In this document: piece by piece, positions 38,336 to 48,654 of the stretch | Layout of the letters: every line of letters starts with the position of its first letter | Position numbering within the stretch: position 1 is the first letter of the stretch | DNA from: Streptococcus pneumoniae | GTDB taxonomy: Bacteria > Bacillota > Bacilli > Lactobacillales > Streptococcaceae | Assembly: GCF_001347015.1 (NCBI RefSeq) | Contig: NZ_CFGI01000009.1 | Coordinates: forward strand, 37,514 to 101,513 | Reading direction: 5' to 3' | Length of the DNA: 64,000 nt | Notes under the pieces: model-generated | Databases searched by the model: none | Seen by the model: only the letters and a program-made list of their open reading frames with translations | What the model was told of the DNA's origin: nothing | Position numbers and translations under genes: made by a program

Positions 38336-38950
38336 ATGGGTAGATTTTTAGACTTTGTCTTTAATCGTTTCTTTTTAGGGATGATTGCGACAGCCTTCTT
38401 TTGGCTATTAACTTTAGCAGGAGGGATTATCCTTGGTCTAGCGCCGGCTAGTGCCACCTTGATGAGCTTATATGCAGAACATGGTTATAGCTTTCGGGAA
38501 TACAGTTTGAAGGAGGCTTGGTCTCTTTACAAGCAAAATTTTGTCTCAAGCAACCTGATTTTCTATAGCTTTTTAGGTGTGGGTCTAGTTTTGACCTATG
38601 GTTTGTATCTCTTGGTGCAATTGCCTCATCAGACTATTATTCATTTGATTGCGACCTTTTTGAATGTTCTAGTAGTTACCCTGCTGTTTTTAGCTTATAC
38701 AGTATCTTTGAAATTACAAGTTTATTTTGACTTGTCTTATCGAAATAGTCTCAAACTATCCTTGATTGGCATCTTTATGAGTCTAGCAGCTGTGGCCAAG
38801 GTTCTCCTTGGGACAGTGCTACTTGTGGCAATTGGTTACTATATGCCTGCTCTTCTCTTCTTTGTAGGAATTGGGATGTGGCATTTCTTTATCAGTGATA
38901 TGTTGGAACCGGTCTATGAAAGTATCCATGAAAAATTGGCGACAAAGTAG
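38336..38950 (+). CDS. DUF624 (YesL-like) membrane protein
   Basis: A 204-residue protein with five helices and the DUF624 pattern. Such proteins are found next to YesM/YesN-type kinase-regulator pairs, exactly as here, and are suspected of modulating the sensor. Its stop is followed one base later by the kinase start, so the three genes form one operon. Confidence 0.85.
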   Translation: MGRFLDFVFNRFFLGMIATAFFWLLTLAGGIILGLAPASATLMSLYAEHGYSFREYSLKEAWSLYKQNFVSSNLIFYSFLGVGLVLTYGLYLLVQLPHQTIIHLIATFLNVLVVTLLFLAYTVSLKLQVYFDLSYRNSLKLSLIGIFMSLAAVAKVLLGTVLLVAIGYYMPALLFFVGIGMWHFFISDMLEPVYESIHEKLATK

Positions 38951-38951
38951 G

Positions 38952-40598
38952 ATGAAGCAGTTTTGGCTACATACGCTTCTGCGAACCTACAGTTCAGTGA
39001 TGATCATTATTATTGCGAGTTTTGCAATCTTACTCTCTTATGCTGACTGGGATTCACGGGAAAAGGAAGCCCAGAGAGTAGCCCAGCGTGTAACTGCTAG
39101 AACAGTGAGTGAAATTGAATATTACCATAGAGAGTCAACCCAGATAGCTCAGGCTTTAGTTGAAAATCAAGCTCGTATTGAGGGAATCTATAAATACTTT
39201 AGCCTTAGCATGCCAGACTATTTTTACTGGCAATTAGAGCGGAAAGCTTCGCCTTATGTATCAGTCTCTCTGCATGAAAATGTTGATGACCTCTATGTTC
39301 GAAATGATTTTGTAACTGGGGTGGCCATTGCTTTTCAAGATTACAAGGAAGTCTATGTTTCTACGAAAGACAAACGTAGTGGAGAAAAAATCAGGGCTGA
39401 GGATTTTAAACCAGCAGGAAATAGTTTTGCCATTCCAGTGTCAGACCCAGTGTCAGATCAAGATTTAGGAGTGATTTACATCTCCTTGGATCCTGCTGTT
39501 TTATACCATGCCATTGATAATACTAGAGGTCATACTCCGATGGCAGTAACAGTGACCTCACCTTTTGATACGGAGATTTTTCATATTGGTGAAACAGTTG
39601 ATAAGGAGAGTGAAAATTGGCTAGTTGGCTTAACTTCTCATGGTTATCAGGTTCAGGTGGCAGTTCCCAAAAACTTTGTTTTACAAGGAACAGTGACTAG
39701 CTCTGCTTTGATTGTGAGCTTGAGCCTTCTCTTTATTGTCATTCTTTATCTGACTTTGAGGCAGACCTTTGCTAACTACCAAAAGCAGGTAGTGGATTTG
39801 GTGGATTCCATCCAAGCTATTGCCCAAGGACAAGAAGGTCTTCGTATTGACACAATTGAAAAGGATCAGGAATTACTCTTAATCGCAGAGACCACCAATG
39901 ATATGTTGGATCGGTTGGAAAAGAATATCCATGATATTTATCAGCTAGAGCTCAGTCAAAAAGATGCCAATATGCGAGCCTTACAGGCGCAAATCAATCC
40001 TCATTTTATGTATAATACGCTGGAGTTCTTGCGCATGTATGCAGTTATGCAGAGTCAAGATGAGTTGGCAGATATCATTTATGAATTCAGTAGTCTCTTG
40101 CGTAACAATATTTCCGACGAAAGAGAGACCCTCCTCAAACAGGAATTAGAATTTTGCCGTAAATATAGCTATCTTTGCATGGTTCGCTATCCCAAGTCCA
40201 TTGCCTATGGTTTCAAGATAGATCCAGGGTTAGAAAATATGAAGATTCCTAAGTTTACCTTGCAACCGCTGGTAGAAAATTATTTTGCGCATGGTGTTGA
40301 CCATAGACGGACAGATAATGTGATTAGCATTAAAGCTCTTAAACAGGATGGTTTTGTAGAAATTTTGGTGGTCGATAATGGCCGTGGAATGTCGGTTGAA
40401 AAACTGACAAGTATTCGAGAAAAATTAAGTCAGAGACAGTTTGAACACCAAGCCAGCTACAGTGATCAAAGGCAGTCTATCGGGATTGCCAATGTACACG
40501 AGCGTTTTGTGCTCTATTTTGGGGACCGCTATGCCATTACCATAGAGTCTGCGGAGCAAGCAGGTGTTCAGTATCGTATTACAATTCAAGATGAGTAG
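38952..40598 (+). CDS. YesM-type sensor histidine kinase (TCS07)
   Basis: A 548-residue kinase with this start; in-frame ATGs at 38916 and 38928 inside the preceding gene are possible. One N-terminal helix, an extracellular sensing domain (about 35-255), a second helix, HAMP, then the His_kinase box LQAQINPHFMYNTLEF with the phospho-acceptor His and an HATPase (VDNGRGM). Gene order identifies it as pneumococcal HK07. LytS/YesM-type systems commonly sense sugars or glycans. Confidence 0.88.
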   Translation: MKQFWLHTLLRTYSSVMIIIIASFAILLSYADWDSREKEAQRVAQRVTARTVSEIEYYHRESTQIAQALVENQARIEGIYKYFSLSMPDYFYWQLERKASPYVSVSLHENVDDLYVRNDFVTGVAIAFQDYKEVYVSTKDKRSGEKIRAEDFKPAGNSFAIPVSDPVSDQDLGVIYISLDPAVLYHAIDNTRGHTPMAVTVTSPFDTEIFHIGETVDKESENWLVGLTSHGYQVQVAVPKNFVLQGTVTSSALIVSLSLLFIVILYLTLRQTFANYQKQVVDLVDSIQAIAQGQEGLRIDTIEKDQELLLIAETTNDMLDRLEKNIHDIYQLELSQKDANMRALQAQINPHFMYNTLEFLRMYAVMQSQDELADIIYEFSSLLRNNISDERETLLKQELEFCRKYSYLCMVRYPKSIAYGFKIDPGLENMKIPKFTLQPLVENYFAHGVDHRRTDNVISIKALKQDGFVEILVVDNGRGMSVEKLTSIREKLSQRQFEHQASYSDQRQSIGIANVHERFVLYFGDRYAITIESAEQAGVQYRITIQDE

Positions 40599-40609
40599 AA
40601 AGGGAGAAA

Positions 40610-41896
40610 ATGTATAAAGTATTATTAGTAGATGATGAGTACATGGTGACAGAAGGTCTGAAACGTTTGATCCCCTTTGATAAGTGGGATATGGAGGTTG
40701 TCGCAACAGCCAGTCATGCCGATGAAGCCCTAGAATATGTGCAGGAAAATCCCGTCGATGTCATCATTTCCGATGTCAATATGCCCGACAAAACAGGGCT
40801 TGATATGATTCGGGAGATGAAAGAAATCTTACCAGATGCTGCCTATATCCTGCTTTCAGGTTATCAGGAGTTTGATTACGTAAAAAGAGCCATGAACCTT
40901 AGTGTGGTGGACTATTTGGTCAAGCCTGTTGATAAGGTGGAGCTGGGAAATCTGCTGGAGAAGATTGCAGGTCAGCTCGGCGAGAGAGGAAAGAAAAGTC
41001 AGACTCTCAGTCAAGAATTAGACGAGGCTGGATTTGTCAGTTATTTAGGAGGTAAGGAGAATTGGTGGATAGGTCTATCCAAGGAAAAACAAGGTTCCTT
41101 CACCATTCCCTACTATGTCTTAGGTCAAGACTGGCAGATTTTCATTTCTGACCAACCCCTAGATGGTTTAGTCGTTACACCTTTTGAAGCTCCTTATCAA
41201 GAACACTTTGAACGCTGGAAGCTGAATGCTGAGAAAGCCCTCTTTTACGGTTCTGTAAATCTACAACAGTCTCAGAGTCTCTTTGCCTATTACGAACCGA
41301 TTTATAGGGTTATCATTCAGGGGAATCTCAATCAAATCGTGGAAGAGTTGAATCTTTTGGAGAAGGTGGTTCTTGAAAATACACCGCGTGTTCCGATTAC
41401 CAAACAGCTTTTTATCCAGTTTGTCATGGATGTCTTCCACTTGTTTGAACATCTCAAAGCTGATGATATGACGGACATTGTCAAAACCATTCATGCTATT
41501 CAATCCTTCGATGAATTGGTTTCTTATATCAAGGAAACTCTGATCAGCTTTTTCGGTCAATACCGTATGAATGAAAATGTGGTCAGTGTGCTGGAAGTCA
41601 TTGGTCGGGATTACCAAAAGGAGCTGTCCCTCAAGGATATCAGTAAGGCTCTCTTTATCAATCCTGTCTATCTAGGGCAGTTGATTAAGCGTGAAACCAA
41701 TTCGACCTTTGCTGAATTGCTCAATAAACAACGCATTAAGGCTGCCCAACAACTCTTGCTTTCGACTAGTGATAGTATCGAAGATATTTGTTATGCTGTT
41801 GGTTACAGTAACCTTGGATATTTCTATAAAGTTTTCCGAAAATTGTGCGGAAAATCGCCAAAAGCCTACCGAAAACAGGTAGAAACGATACTATAA
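40610..41896 (+). CDS. AraC-type response regulator (TCS07)
   Basis: A 428-residue YesN-type regulator. Receiver domain with LLVDDE, phospho-acceptor in IISDVNMPDKTG and Lys in YLVKPVDK. The C-terminal AraC helix-turn-helix pair covers about residues 325-425 (LSLKDISKALFINPVYLGQLIK and DICYAVGYSNLGYFYKVFRK region). GGGAG ribosome site, 11 bases after the kinase. Confidence 0.92.
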   Translation: MYKVLLVDDEYMVTEGLKRLIPFDKWDMEVVATASHADEALEYVQENPVDVIISDVNMPDKTGLDMIREMKEILPDAAYILLSGYQEFDYVKRAMNLSVVDYLVKPVDKVELGNLLEKIAGQLGERGKKSQTLSQELDEAGFVSYLGGKENWWIGLSKEKQGSFTIPYYVLGQDWQIFISDQPLDGLVVTPFEAPYQEHFERWKLNAEKALFYGSVNLQQSQSLFAYYEPIYRVIIQGNLNQIVEELNLLEKVVLENTPRVPITKQLFIQFVMDVFHLFEHLKADDMTDIVKTIHAIQSFDELVSYIKETLISFFGQYRMNENVVSVLEVIGRDYQKELSLKDISKALFINPVYLGQLIKRETNSTFAELLNKQRIKAAQQLLLSTSDSIEDICYAVGYSNLGYFYKVFRKLCGKSPKAYRKQVETIL

Positions 41897-41956
41897 GATT
41901 TGTATTCCTTTGCAAAAAGTGCTATAATATCAATAATAATATCAGGAGGTTCTATC

Positions 41957-42490
41957 ATGAAAAAGAAACCGATTTATCTATGGGTCTTGCTAATCTTGTC
42001 TGCCCTTATTTCAGCTGGGTCTCTGTTTGGAGTTTTGACTCCCTTGCCTAGCAAAGAAGTGCTTCGTGCGAGTGAACCACAAGCTGGGGGTGTCAATGCT
42101 CAGCAGGTAGAAGATACCCTTAATTATACCTATAAAGTGGCAGAAGCATCTCATTCTATTTTTAATGTTGCTTTGGTTGTGCTATCTGCTATTTTAGTGG
42201 TCGTAGCGATTGTCTTCCTTGTTCGTAAGAATTTGCAATATGCAAACTATACTTATGTCGGCTATGTTTTGCTAGCCATTATTGGTTCGATTTATAGCTA
42301 TGTGACTTTACAAGACGCTGTGCAGTTGGTTCAAGATGAGAGCATGCGTTTGGGAATAAGTATTGGTTCAAAAGCTGTTAGCATTCTCTATATTGTCATC
42401 AATGTTCTCTTCCTAGCCCTTGTCTTCTACAAGATATGGCGTCAGCAAAAAGCCTTGGCAGAAGAAGAGGAAGCAGAAAATCTTGCCTAA
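41957..42490 (+). CDS. four-span membrane protein, unknown function
   Basis: A 177-residue protein; ATG 41957 follows AGGAGG. Four hydrophobic segments at about residues 8-28, 68-90, 98-116 and 142-163, an extracytoplasmic loop of 40 residues after the first, and an acidic tail ([10 protein letters not shown]). A TATAAT-like sequence at about 41932 gives it its own promoter. I do not recognise the family. Confidence 0.75.
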   Translation: MKKKPIYLWVLLILSALISAGSLFGVLTPLPSKEVLRASEPQAGGVNAQQVEDTLNYTYKVAEASHSIFNVALVVLSAILVVVAIVFLVRKNLQYANYTYVGYVLLAIIGSIYSYVTLQDAVQLVQDESMRLGISIGSKAVSILYIVINVLFLALVFYKIWRQQKALAEEEEAENLA

Positions 42491-42501
42491 GTATTGACAA
42501 A

Positions 42502-42540
42502 AAAGAACTATCAAGATACAATCTTGGTAGTTCTTTTTCG
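42502..42540 (+). terminator. terminator after the four-span protein
   Basis: 16-bp stem AAAGAACTATCAAGAT / ATCTTGGTAGTTCTTT with a 3-4 base loop and T run. Confidence 0.88.
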
Positions 42541-42567
42541 ATTAAAAATAAAATCATGGAGGTACAT

Positions 42568-43038
42568 ATGAAGACAATTTCTTTAGTTTATATTAGTTTG
42601 AGTGGCAACACTGAGAGTTTTGTGACGCGCTTGAAAGACTATCTCTTGTCCCAGTACGAGGGGATTGAAGTCCAAAAGATTCATATCAAGGATTTGGTCA
42701 AGGAAGGTCATGATTTCTATGAAATGGATCACCCTTATGTTGCTTTTTTGCCGACCTATCTCGAAGGTGGGAATGGCGTGGATAACGGAGATGTTGAGAT
42801 TTTGACGACACCAGTGGGGGATTTTATCGCCTATGGTGACAATGCTAGTAAGTGTTTTGGCATGGTTGGTTCAGGAAATCGTAACTTTAATAACCAATAC
42901 TGCCTAACAGCCAAGCAATACAGTCAACGCTTTGGCTTCCCTGTATTGGCTGACTTTGAAATGCGAGGTATGCTGGAAGATATCAAACGTGTCGCAGCTA
43001 TTATTGCGGAGTTGTATGAGTTGGAAAAGGAAAATTAA
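42568..43038 (+). CDS. nrdI: NrdI-family flavodoxin
   Basis: A 156-residue flavodoxin-like protein that in class Ib ribonucleotide reductase supplies oxidant to assemble the Mn-tyrosyl cofactor of NrdF. The FMN phosphate loop [12 protein letters not shown] is at the N-terminus; [12 protein letters not shown] is typical of NrdI. ATG 42568 follows GGAGGT. No nrdE/F genes are adjacent. Confidence 0.9.
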   Translation: MKTISLVYISLSGNTESFVTRLKDYLLSQYEGIEVQKIHIKDLVKEGHDFYEMDHPYVAFLPTYLEGGNGVDNGDVEILTTPVGDFIAYGDNASKCFGMVGSGNRNFNNQYCLTAKQYSQRFGFPVLADFEMRGMLEDIKRVAAIIAELYELEKEN

Positions 43039-43191
43039 AATCAATATAAGAGGCACTTGAGATTTTTCAACTGTTTTTTGAGTATAAACAGTCTTTGAGA
43101 ACGCAAAAAAGCATAAGTTCAGGTCTTTAAAACCTTGTTCTTATGCTTTTTATCATAGAAATATTTGCTGAATTTTCTCTTGAAATGAAAC

Positions 43192-43302
43192 CTTATACTC
43201 AATGAAAATCAAAGAGCAAACTAGGAAACTAGCCGCAGGCTGTACTTGAGTACGGCAAGGCGACGTTGACGTGGTTTGAAGAGATTTGCGAAGAGTATTA
43301 TC
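43192..43302. repeat. BOX element
   Basis: Starts TATACTCAATGAAAATCAAA and contains TACGGCAAGGCGACGTTGACG-like sequence (one mismatch from the well-known BOX-A1R primer) before GTGGTTTGAAGAGATTTGCG. It lies between the convergent nrdI and NRAMP-like genes in the opposite orientation to the copy at 32323. Confidence 0.88.
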
Positions 43303-43321
43303 TTCATCTCGCGCTTGTCAG

Positions 43322-44584
43322 TTAACCTGCTTTTCCGATTGCGAGTGCGTATATAAAGAAGATGGCGAAGCCAAAGAGGAAAAGCAATCCTGCAATGGCA
43401 AGGTGTTTGAGCCAAGAAGGAAGATTTTTGTTTTCACGCGTTACCAAGGCGTAGTTTAAAAGAGCGAAGAATGGTGTTGTCAGGAAAGAACCAATCATGG
43501 CAAAGCGGAGCATGGTTGAAACCTGACCAGCGAAGAACTTGATAATGACGATACCGATGATAGCAGTGATGGTCATCCAGATGTTCAAAGATTTACGATT
43601 GTCCTCTTTTTGACTGATTAGCAGTCGGAGAGATTCCTGATTGACGCGAGAATAGCCATCGATAACAGTGATAACTGTTCCAAAGATACAGAGGAAGGCA
43701 ATAAAGGTAATCAAGTAACGGGACCATTCGCCAAGAACAGAGGCATACATGCCCACGAATTGAGAGATGTATTTGGCTGAAGCAGCTTCAACCGCCTGCC
43801 CTGTAGGATACTGAATCAGTGCTCCCAGTGCTACAAAGAAGACGGCTAGAATAGCTGTTCCAATATAACCAGTGTTAAAGTCAAACAGAGCGTCTTCTGT
43901 GTTAAAGTTGACGGTCTTTCTCTTTTCAGCTGACCAAAGTGAATTGATAGCTGAAATTTCAATAGGAGCCGGCATCCATCCTAGGAGGGAGACGATGAAG
44001 GGCAGAGCTGCCATTTGCCAAGGTGTCTTCTCGACAAAATCAGAACTGTATTCTGGATGCTTGACCGCCGCAATGATAACTGCAAGAACAGTCGCAATGG
44101 TCAAAGCAGACATAATCCATTTGACCATGCCGTCTAAAAGTTTGTAGCCTCCAAAGAGTAGCATAGCCCAAATGATTGCAACGAGAATGAGGGACCACTG
44201 AGTGATGCTAAGACCGATCATTGGGAAGGCACTGGCGATGATAGCTGAGCACAGAATGGCAACACCAGCCGTGTTGACCATAGCCGAAAAGACATTGAGG
44301 ATAAAGAAAATCCAGAGATAGAGTTTTCCTTTTTCGGCATAACCTTCAACCAAAGTCTTTCCAGTATCAGCTGTGTATTCAGCACCAAAACGGAAAAATG
44401 GATATTTAAAGACATTGGCTAAGATGACCAAGAGAAGTAGAGACCAACCGTAAGAACCGCCGGCTTGAGTTGAGGATACAATGTGAGAACCGCCAACAGC
44501 GGCAGTTGCCATTAGGATTCCAGGTCCCATTGCTTTTAGTTTACTTGTCCAGGTTGATTGATTTAACGAAATAGCTTGCGACAT
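43322..44584 (-). CDS. NRAMP-related divalent-cation transporter without the canonical metal site
   Basis: A 420-residue protein with about 11 helices and the NRAMP fold. In helix 1, where Mn/Fe transporters have DPGN, it reads MGPGILMATAAVGGSH; in helix 6, where they have MPHN/D, it reads GWMPAPIE. The key Asp, Asn and Met ligands are therefore changed. It is either an NRAMP-related magnesium-type carrier or a transporter with another substrate. A GAAAAGGAGTATC ribosome site precedes the ATG. Confidence 0.85.
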   Translation of the reverse strand: MSQAISLNQSTWTSKLKAMGPGILMATAAVGGSHIVSSTQAGGSYGWSLLLLVILANVFKYPFFRFGAEYTADTGKTLVEGYAEKGKLYLWIFFILNVFSAMVNTAGVAILCSAIIASAFPMIGLSITQWSLILVAIIWAMLLFGGYKLLDGMVKWIMSALTIATVLAVIIAAVKHPEYSSDFVEKTPWQMAALPFIVSLLGWMPAPIEISAINSLWSAEKRKTVNFNTEDALFDFNTGYIGTAILAVFFVALGALIQYPTGQAVEAASAKYISQFVGMYASVLGEWSRYLITFIAFLCIFGTVITVIDGYSRVNQESLRLLISQKEDNRKSLNIWMTITAIIGIVIIKFFAGQVSTMLRFAMIGSFLTTPFFALLNYALVTRENKNLPSWLKHLAIAGLLFLFGFAIFFIYALAIGKAG

Positions 44585-44753
44585 GATAGATACTCCTTTT
44601 TGAATTTTCAGAATAATCTGGATATGTAATCTATATTCTACAAAAAACTTTGGGAAAATGCAAGAATATTTTGAAAAAAGATAGAAAATTACAGAAAATT
44701 TACAAAGAAGATCTGAAAATAACTGCTATGATAGCAAGGTGCAGTAGGATAAA

Positions 44754-44785
44754 GAAAAACCGAGAAGTTTCTTTCTCGGATTTGC
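44754..44785. terminator. terminator of the LytTR-DUF3021 operon
   Basis: CCGAGAA pairs with TTCTCGG (extended by AAA/TTT) over a short loop, in A/T-rich flanks. Confidence 0.75.
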
Positions 44786-44799
44786 TTATTATGGGTTTC

Positions 44800-45258
44800 T
44801 TACTTTCTATGCTCCAAGAGTTGATTGATATGGTCCACTTTTTTAGCTTCTTTTTTATAAAGAATAGCCCAAATGATGAGGTAGACAATCGCAAACTCGA
44901 TAATGAGCTGGAGATAGAAGAACCAGTGGAAAGGGAACCAACCTGCCAGAGTTGCCAGTGGGACAAAGCCAGCCAGCATGAGGAAGAAATGAGTCAGAGT
45001 GGCACGAAGCATGCTCCAGTCACGGCTGAATAATCGTTTACCAAAGTTGAAGAGAATACCGATGGCTGCCCAGATAAGAGTACAGTAGAGCAAGACCAGG
45101 GCACCGTGAACCTGATGCTGAGCCATCACTTGGCCGATGAGAGAGTAGGGACTTAACGGGGCGTAGGTATTTGGTGCATAAATGAGTGAAAAGATGATAG
45201 AGAGGATGAGGCCGATGAGGACACCAATAGATGCGTCGTGGAAGATTTGTTTTTTCAT
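44800..45258 (-). CDS. DUF3021 membrane protein
   Basis: A 152-residue protein with four membrane helices, typical of DUF3021. It overlaps the upstream LytTR gene by four bases. LytTR-DUF3021 pairs are thought to be regulator/inhibitor-type membrane switches in streptococci; function inferred from neighbourhood only. Confidence 0.88.
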   Translation of the reverse strand: MKKQIFHDASIGVLIGLILSIIFSLIYAPNTYAPLSPYSLIGQVMAQHQVHGALVLLYCTLIWAAIGILFNFGKRLFSRDWSMLRATLTHFFLMLAGFVPLATLAGWFPFHWFFYLQLIIEFAIVYLIIWAILYKKEAKKVDHINQLLEHRK

Positions 45259-45695
45259 AGTTCTAATTTCTCCTTGATGGTTTTTAGGTAACGGCGTGAA
45301 GAGTAGGTGAAGCTTTCGTTTTTTAGAAAGATTTCCACCAGACCGTTGGGCGTGAGCTTGAGATGAGAGATAGAGTCGATATTGATGATTTCTGATTGGG
45401 AAATTTGGATAAAATTGGTTGGTAAGAGTTCAAGAACTTGATAGAGTCGCAAATCAATGCTGTAGGTCTGACTCGCCGTTTCTGCCAGAACCTTCCGATT
45501 TTCGATATAGAAGCGCTGAATCTTGCCAATCTCAATTAGATAGACCTGATCTTCGATTTTCCCTTTGATTTTTTCTCTTTGGCCCAGATTTTCTGCAAAT
45601 TTGATAACTTTTTGGACTTTCTCGGTTTCTTGAGGTGCTTGGACAATCAGTTTTTCCTCCTCGTAAGACTCGCTAATCTGTAGTTCTACTTTCAT
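45255..45695 (-). CDS. LytTR-domain transcriptional regulator
   Basis: A 146-residue protein. ATG 45695 follows AAGGAGAG; an upstream in-frame start at 45758 lacks one. The C-terminal half is a LytTR DNA-binding domain (NFIQISQSEIINIDSI, LKNESFTYSSRRYLK). There is no receiver domain, as in LytTR systems controlled by a membrane inhibitor. The partner is DUF3021 downstream. Confidence 0.88.
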   Translation of the reverse strand: MKVELQISESYEEEKLIVQAPQETEKVQKVIKFAENLGQREKIKGKIEDQVYLIEIGKIQRFYIENRKVLAETASQTYSIDLRLYQVLELLPTNFIQISQSEIINIDSISHLKLTPNGLVEIFLKNESFTYSSRRYLKTIKEKLEL

Positions 45696-45901
45696 AAATT
45701 TCTCTCCTTGTCTTTCATACAAAATTGTGATCACTTCTTGTACACCTTTATTAAACACTATTTTATAGCCTATGGCAAGGGACTTTGTCTATGTGGAAGG
45801 ATTTGGCTTCTATGTGGTGCTTGCTTTTCTGTCCTATCTGAAATATGGTATAATAGCACTAATCAATTTCTAGGAAAATAGATACGGAAAGGGGCTGAAA
45901 G

Positions 45902-47851
45902 ATGTCTCATATTATTGAATTGCCAGAGGTGTTGGCAAACCAGATCGCGGCAGGAGAGGTTATCGAACGTCCAGCTAGCGTTGTTAAGGAGTTGGTAGAA
46001 AATGCCATTGACGCTGGCTCTAGCCAGATTATCATTGAGATTGAGGAAGCTGGTCTCAAGAAGATTCAAATCACAGATAATGGTCATGGAATTGCCCACG
46101 ATGAGGTGGAATTGGCCCTGCGCCGCCATGCAACCAGTAAGATAAAAAATCAAGCAGACCTCTTTCGGATTCGGACGCTTGGTTTTCGTGGTGAAGCCTT
46201 GCCTTCTATCGCGTCTGTTAGTCTCTTGACTCTGTTGACGGCGGTGGATGGTGCAAGTCACGGAACCAAGCTAGTCGCGCGTGGGGGTGAAGTTGAGGAA
46301 GTCATCCCAGCGACTAGTCCTGTGGGGACCAAGGTTTGTGTGGAAGACCTCTTTTTCAACACGCCTGCCCGCCTCAAGTATATGAAGAGCCAGCAAGCAG
46401 AGTTGTCTCATATCATTGATATTGTCAACCGTCTGGGCTTAGCCCATCCTGAAATTTCTTTTAGCTTGATTAGTGATGGCAAGGAAATGACGCGGACAGC
46501 TGGGACTGGTCAACTGCGACAAGCAATCGCAGGGATTTACGGTTTGGCGAGTGCCAAGAAGATGATTGAAATTGAGAACTCTGACCTAGATTTCGAAATT
46601 TCAGGTTTTGTGTCCTTGCCTGAGTTAACTCGGGCAAATCGCAATTATATCAGTCTCTTCATCAATGGTCGTTATATCAAGAACTTTTTACTCAATCGTG
46701 CTATTCTTGACGGCTATGGTAGTAAGCTTATGGTAGGCCGTTTTCCACTAGCTGTCATTCACATCCATATCGACCCCTATCTAGCGGATGTCAATGTACA
46801 TCCAACCAAGCAAGAGGTGCGGATTTCCAAGGAAAAAGAACTGATGACGTTGGTCTCAGAAGCTATTGCAAATAGTCTCAAGGAGCAAACCTTGATACCA
46901 GATGCCTTGGAAAATCTTGCCAAATCGACTGTGCGCAATCGTGAGAAGGTGGAGCAAACTATTCTCCCACTCAAAGAAAATACGCTCTACTATGAGAAGA
47001 CTGAGCCGACAAGATCCAGTCAAGCTGAGGTAGCTGATTATCAGGTTGAATTAACTGAGGAAGGGCAGGACTTAACCCTGTTTGCCAAGGAAACCTTGGA
47101 TCAGCTAACCAAGCCAGCAAAACTGCATTTTGCAGAGAGAAAGCCTGCTAACTACGACCAACTAGATCACCCAGAGCTAGACTTAGCAAGTCTTGATAAG
47201 GCCTATGACAAGCTGGAGCGAGAAGAATCATCCAGCTTCCCAGAATTGGAATTTTTCGGACAGATGCATGGGACCTATCTCTTTGCCCAAGGGCGAGATG
47301 GGCTCTATATCATAGACCAGCACGCGGCTCAGGAACGGGTCAAGTACGAGGAGTATCGTGAGAGCATTGGCAATGTTGACCAGAGCCAGCAGCAACTCCT
47401 AGTGCCCTACATCTTTGAATTTCCAGCGGATGATGCCTTGCGTCTCAAGGAAAGAATGCCTCTTTTAGAGGAAGTTGGAGTCTTTCTAGCAGAGTACGGG
47501 GAAAATCAATTTATCCTACGTGAACATCCTATTTGGATGGCAGAAGAAGAGATTGAATCAGGCATCTATGAAATGTGCGACATGCTCCTTTTGACCAAGG
47601 AAGTTTCTATCAAGAAATACCGAGCAGAGCTGGCTATTATGATGTCCTGCAAACGGTCTATCAAGGCCAACCATCGTATCGATGATCATTCAGCTAGACA
47701 GCTCCTTTATCAGCTCTCTCAATGTGATAATCCCTATAATTGTCCCCATGGACGTCCTGTTTTGGTGCATTTTACAAAGTCGGATATGGAAAAGATGTTC
47801 CGACGCATTCAGGAAAATCACACCAGTCTCCGTGAGTTGGGGAAATATTAA
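45902..47851 (+). CDS. mutL: DNA mismatch repair protein MutL (HexB)
   Basis: A 649-residue GHKL ATPase. Motifs [16 protein letters not shown] and [13 protein letters not shown] are at the N-terminus; the C-terminal endonuclease/dimer domain has the [11 protein letters not shown] and CPHGRP segments. Extended -10 TGGTATAAT at 45846-45854. Undisturbed, in contrast to tag two genes downstream. Confidence 0.97.
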   Translation: MSHIIELPEVLANQIAAGEVIERPASVVKELVENAIDAGSSQIIIEIEEAGLKKIQITDNGHGIAHDEVELALRRHATSKIKNQADLFRIRTLGFRGEALPSIASVSLLTLLTAVDGASHGTKLVARGGEVEEVIPATSPVGTKVCVEDLFFNTPARLKYMKSQQAELSHIIDIVNRLGLAHPEISFSLISDGKEMTRTAGTGQLRQAIAGIYGLASAKKMIEIENSDLDFEISGFVSLPELTRANRNYISLFINGRYIKNFLLNRAILDGYGSKLMVGRFPLAVIHIHIDPYLADVNVHPTKQEVRISKEKELMTLVSEAIANSLKEQTLIPDALENLAKSTVRNREKVEQTILPLKENTLYYEKTEPTRSSQAEVADYQVELTEEGQDLTLFAKETLDQLTKPAKLHFAERKPANYDQLDHPELDLASLDKAYDKLEREESSSFPELEFFGQMHGTYLFAQGRDGLYIIDQHAAQERVKYEEYRESIGNVDQSQQQLLVPYIFEFPADDALRLKERMPLLEEVGVFLAEYGENQFILREHPIWMAEEEIESGIYEMCDMLLLTKEVSIKKYRAELAIMMSCKRSIKANHRIDDHSARQLLYQLSQCDNPYNCPHGRPVLVHFTKSDMEKMFRRIQENHTSLRELGKY

Positions 47852-47866
47852 ACTAAAAGGAAAACT

Positions 47867-48460
47867 ATGTACGAATATTTAAAAGGAATCATTACCAAAA
47901 TTACTGCTAAATACATTGTTCTTGAAACCAATGGTATTGGTTATATCCTGCATGTGTCCAATCCTTATGCCTATTCAGGTCAGGTTAATCAGGAGGCTCA
48001 AATTTATGTGCATCAGGTCGTGCGTGAGGACGCCCATCTGCTTTATGGATTTCGCTCAGAAGACGAGAAAAAGCTCTTTCTCAGTCTGATTTCGGTTTCT
48101 GGGATTGGTCCTGTGTCAGCTCTTGCTATTATCGCTGCTGATGACAATGCTGGCTTGGTTCAAGCCATCGAAACCAAGAATATTACCTACTTGACCAAGT
48201 TCCCTAAAATTGGCAAGAAAACAGCCCAGCAGATGGTGCTGGACTTGGAAGGCAAGGTAGTAGTTGCTGGAGATGACCTTCCTGCTAAGGTCGCAGTGCA
48301 AGCAAGCGCTGAAAACCAAGAATTGGAAGAAGCCATGGAAGCCATGTTGGCACTGGGATACAAGGCGACCGAACTCAAGAAAATCAAGAAATTCTTTGAA
48401 GGAACGACAGATACAGCTGAGAACTATATCAAGTCGGCCCTTAAAATGTTGGTCAAATAG
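47867..48460 (+). CDS. ruvA: Holliday junction helicase subunit RuvA
   Basis: A 197-residue protein with the N-terminal OB fold, the tandem helix-hairpin-helix region ([35 protein letters not shown]) and the C-terminal domain that binds RuvB. Fifteen bases after mutL and nine before tag, so one repair operon. Confidence 0.97.
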   Translation: MYEYLKGIITKITAKYIVLETNGIGYILHVSNPYAYSGQVNQEAQIYVHQVVREDAHLLYGFRSEDEKKLFLSLISVSGIGPVSALAIIAADDNAGLVQAIETKNITYLTKFPKIGKKTAQQMVLDLEGKVVVAGDDLPAKVAVQASAENQELEEAMEAMLALGYKATELKKIKKFFEGTTDTAENYIKSALKMLVK

Positions 48461-48469
48461 GAGCAGAGC

Positions 48470-48601
48470 ATGACAAAACGTTGTTCGTGGGTCAAGGTGA
48501 CCAATCCGCTCTACATTGCCTATCATGATGAGGAGTGGGGTCAACCCCTCCATGATGACCAAGCATTGTTTGAGTTGTTGTGTATGGAAACCTATCAGGC
48601 T
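48470..48601 (+). pseudogene. tag: tag (3-methyladenine DNA glycosylase I), 5' fragment
   Basis: The first 44 codons of tag (MTKRCSWVK...ELLCMETYQA). After GCT ending at 48601 the sequence turns into the Mega element and the frame runs on for about 20 foreign residues to a stop at 48661. The rest of tag resumes at 54012. Without the C-terminal catalytic part the enzyme cannot work. Confidence 0.93.
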
Positions 48602-48654
48602 GTGCTGAGAGCTTTCTTCTATACTAATAGACGAAAGGGTGTGAAAATGATTTT

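Noticed and set aside
44650-45033. 127-residue open frame on the plus strand
   Set aside because: Overlaps the terminator and the DUF3021 gene on the opposite strand; low-complexity charged product without family features.
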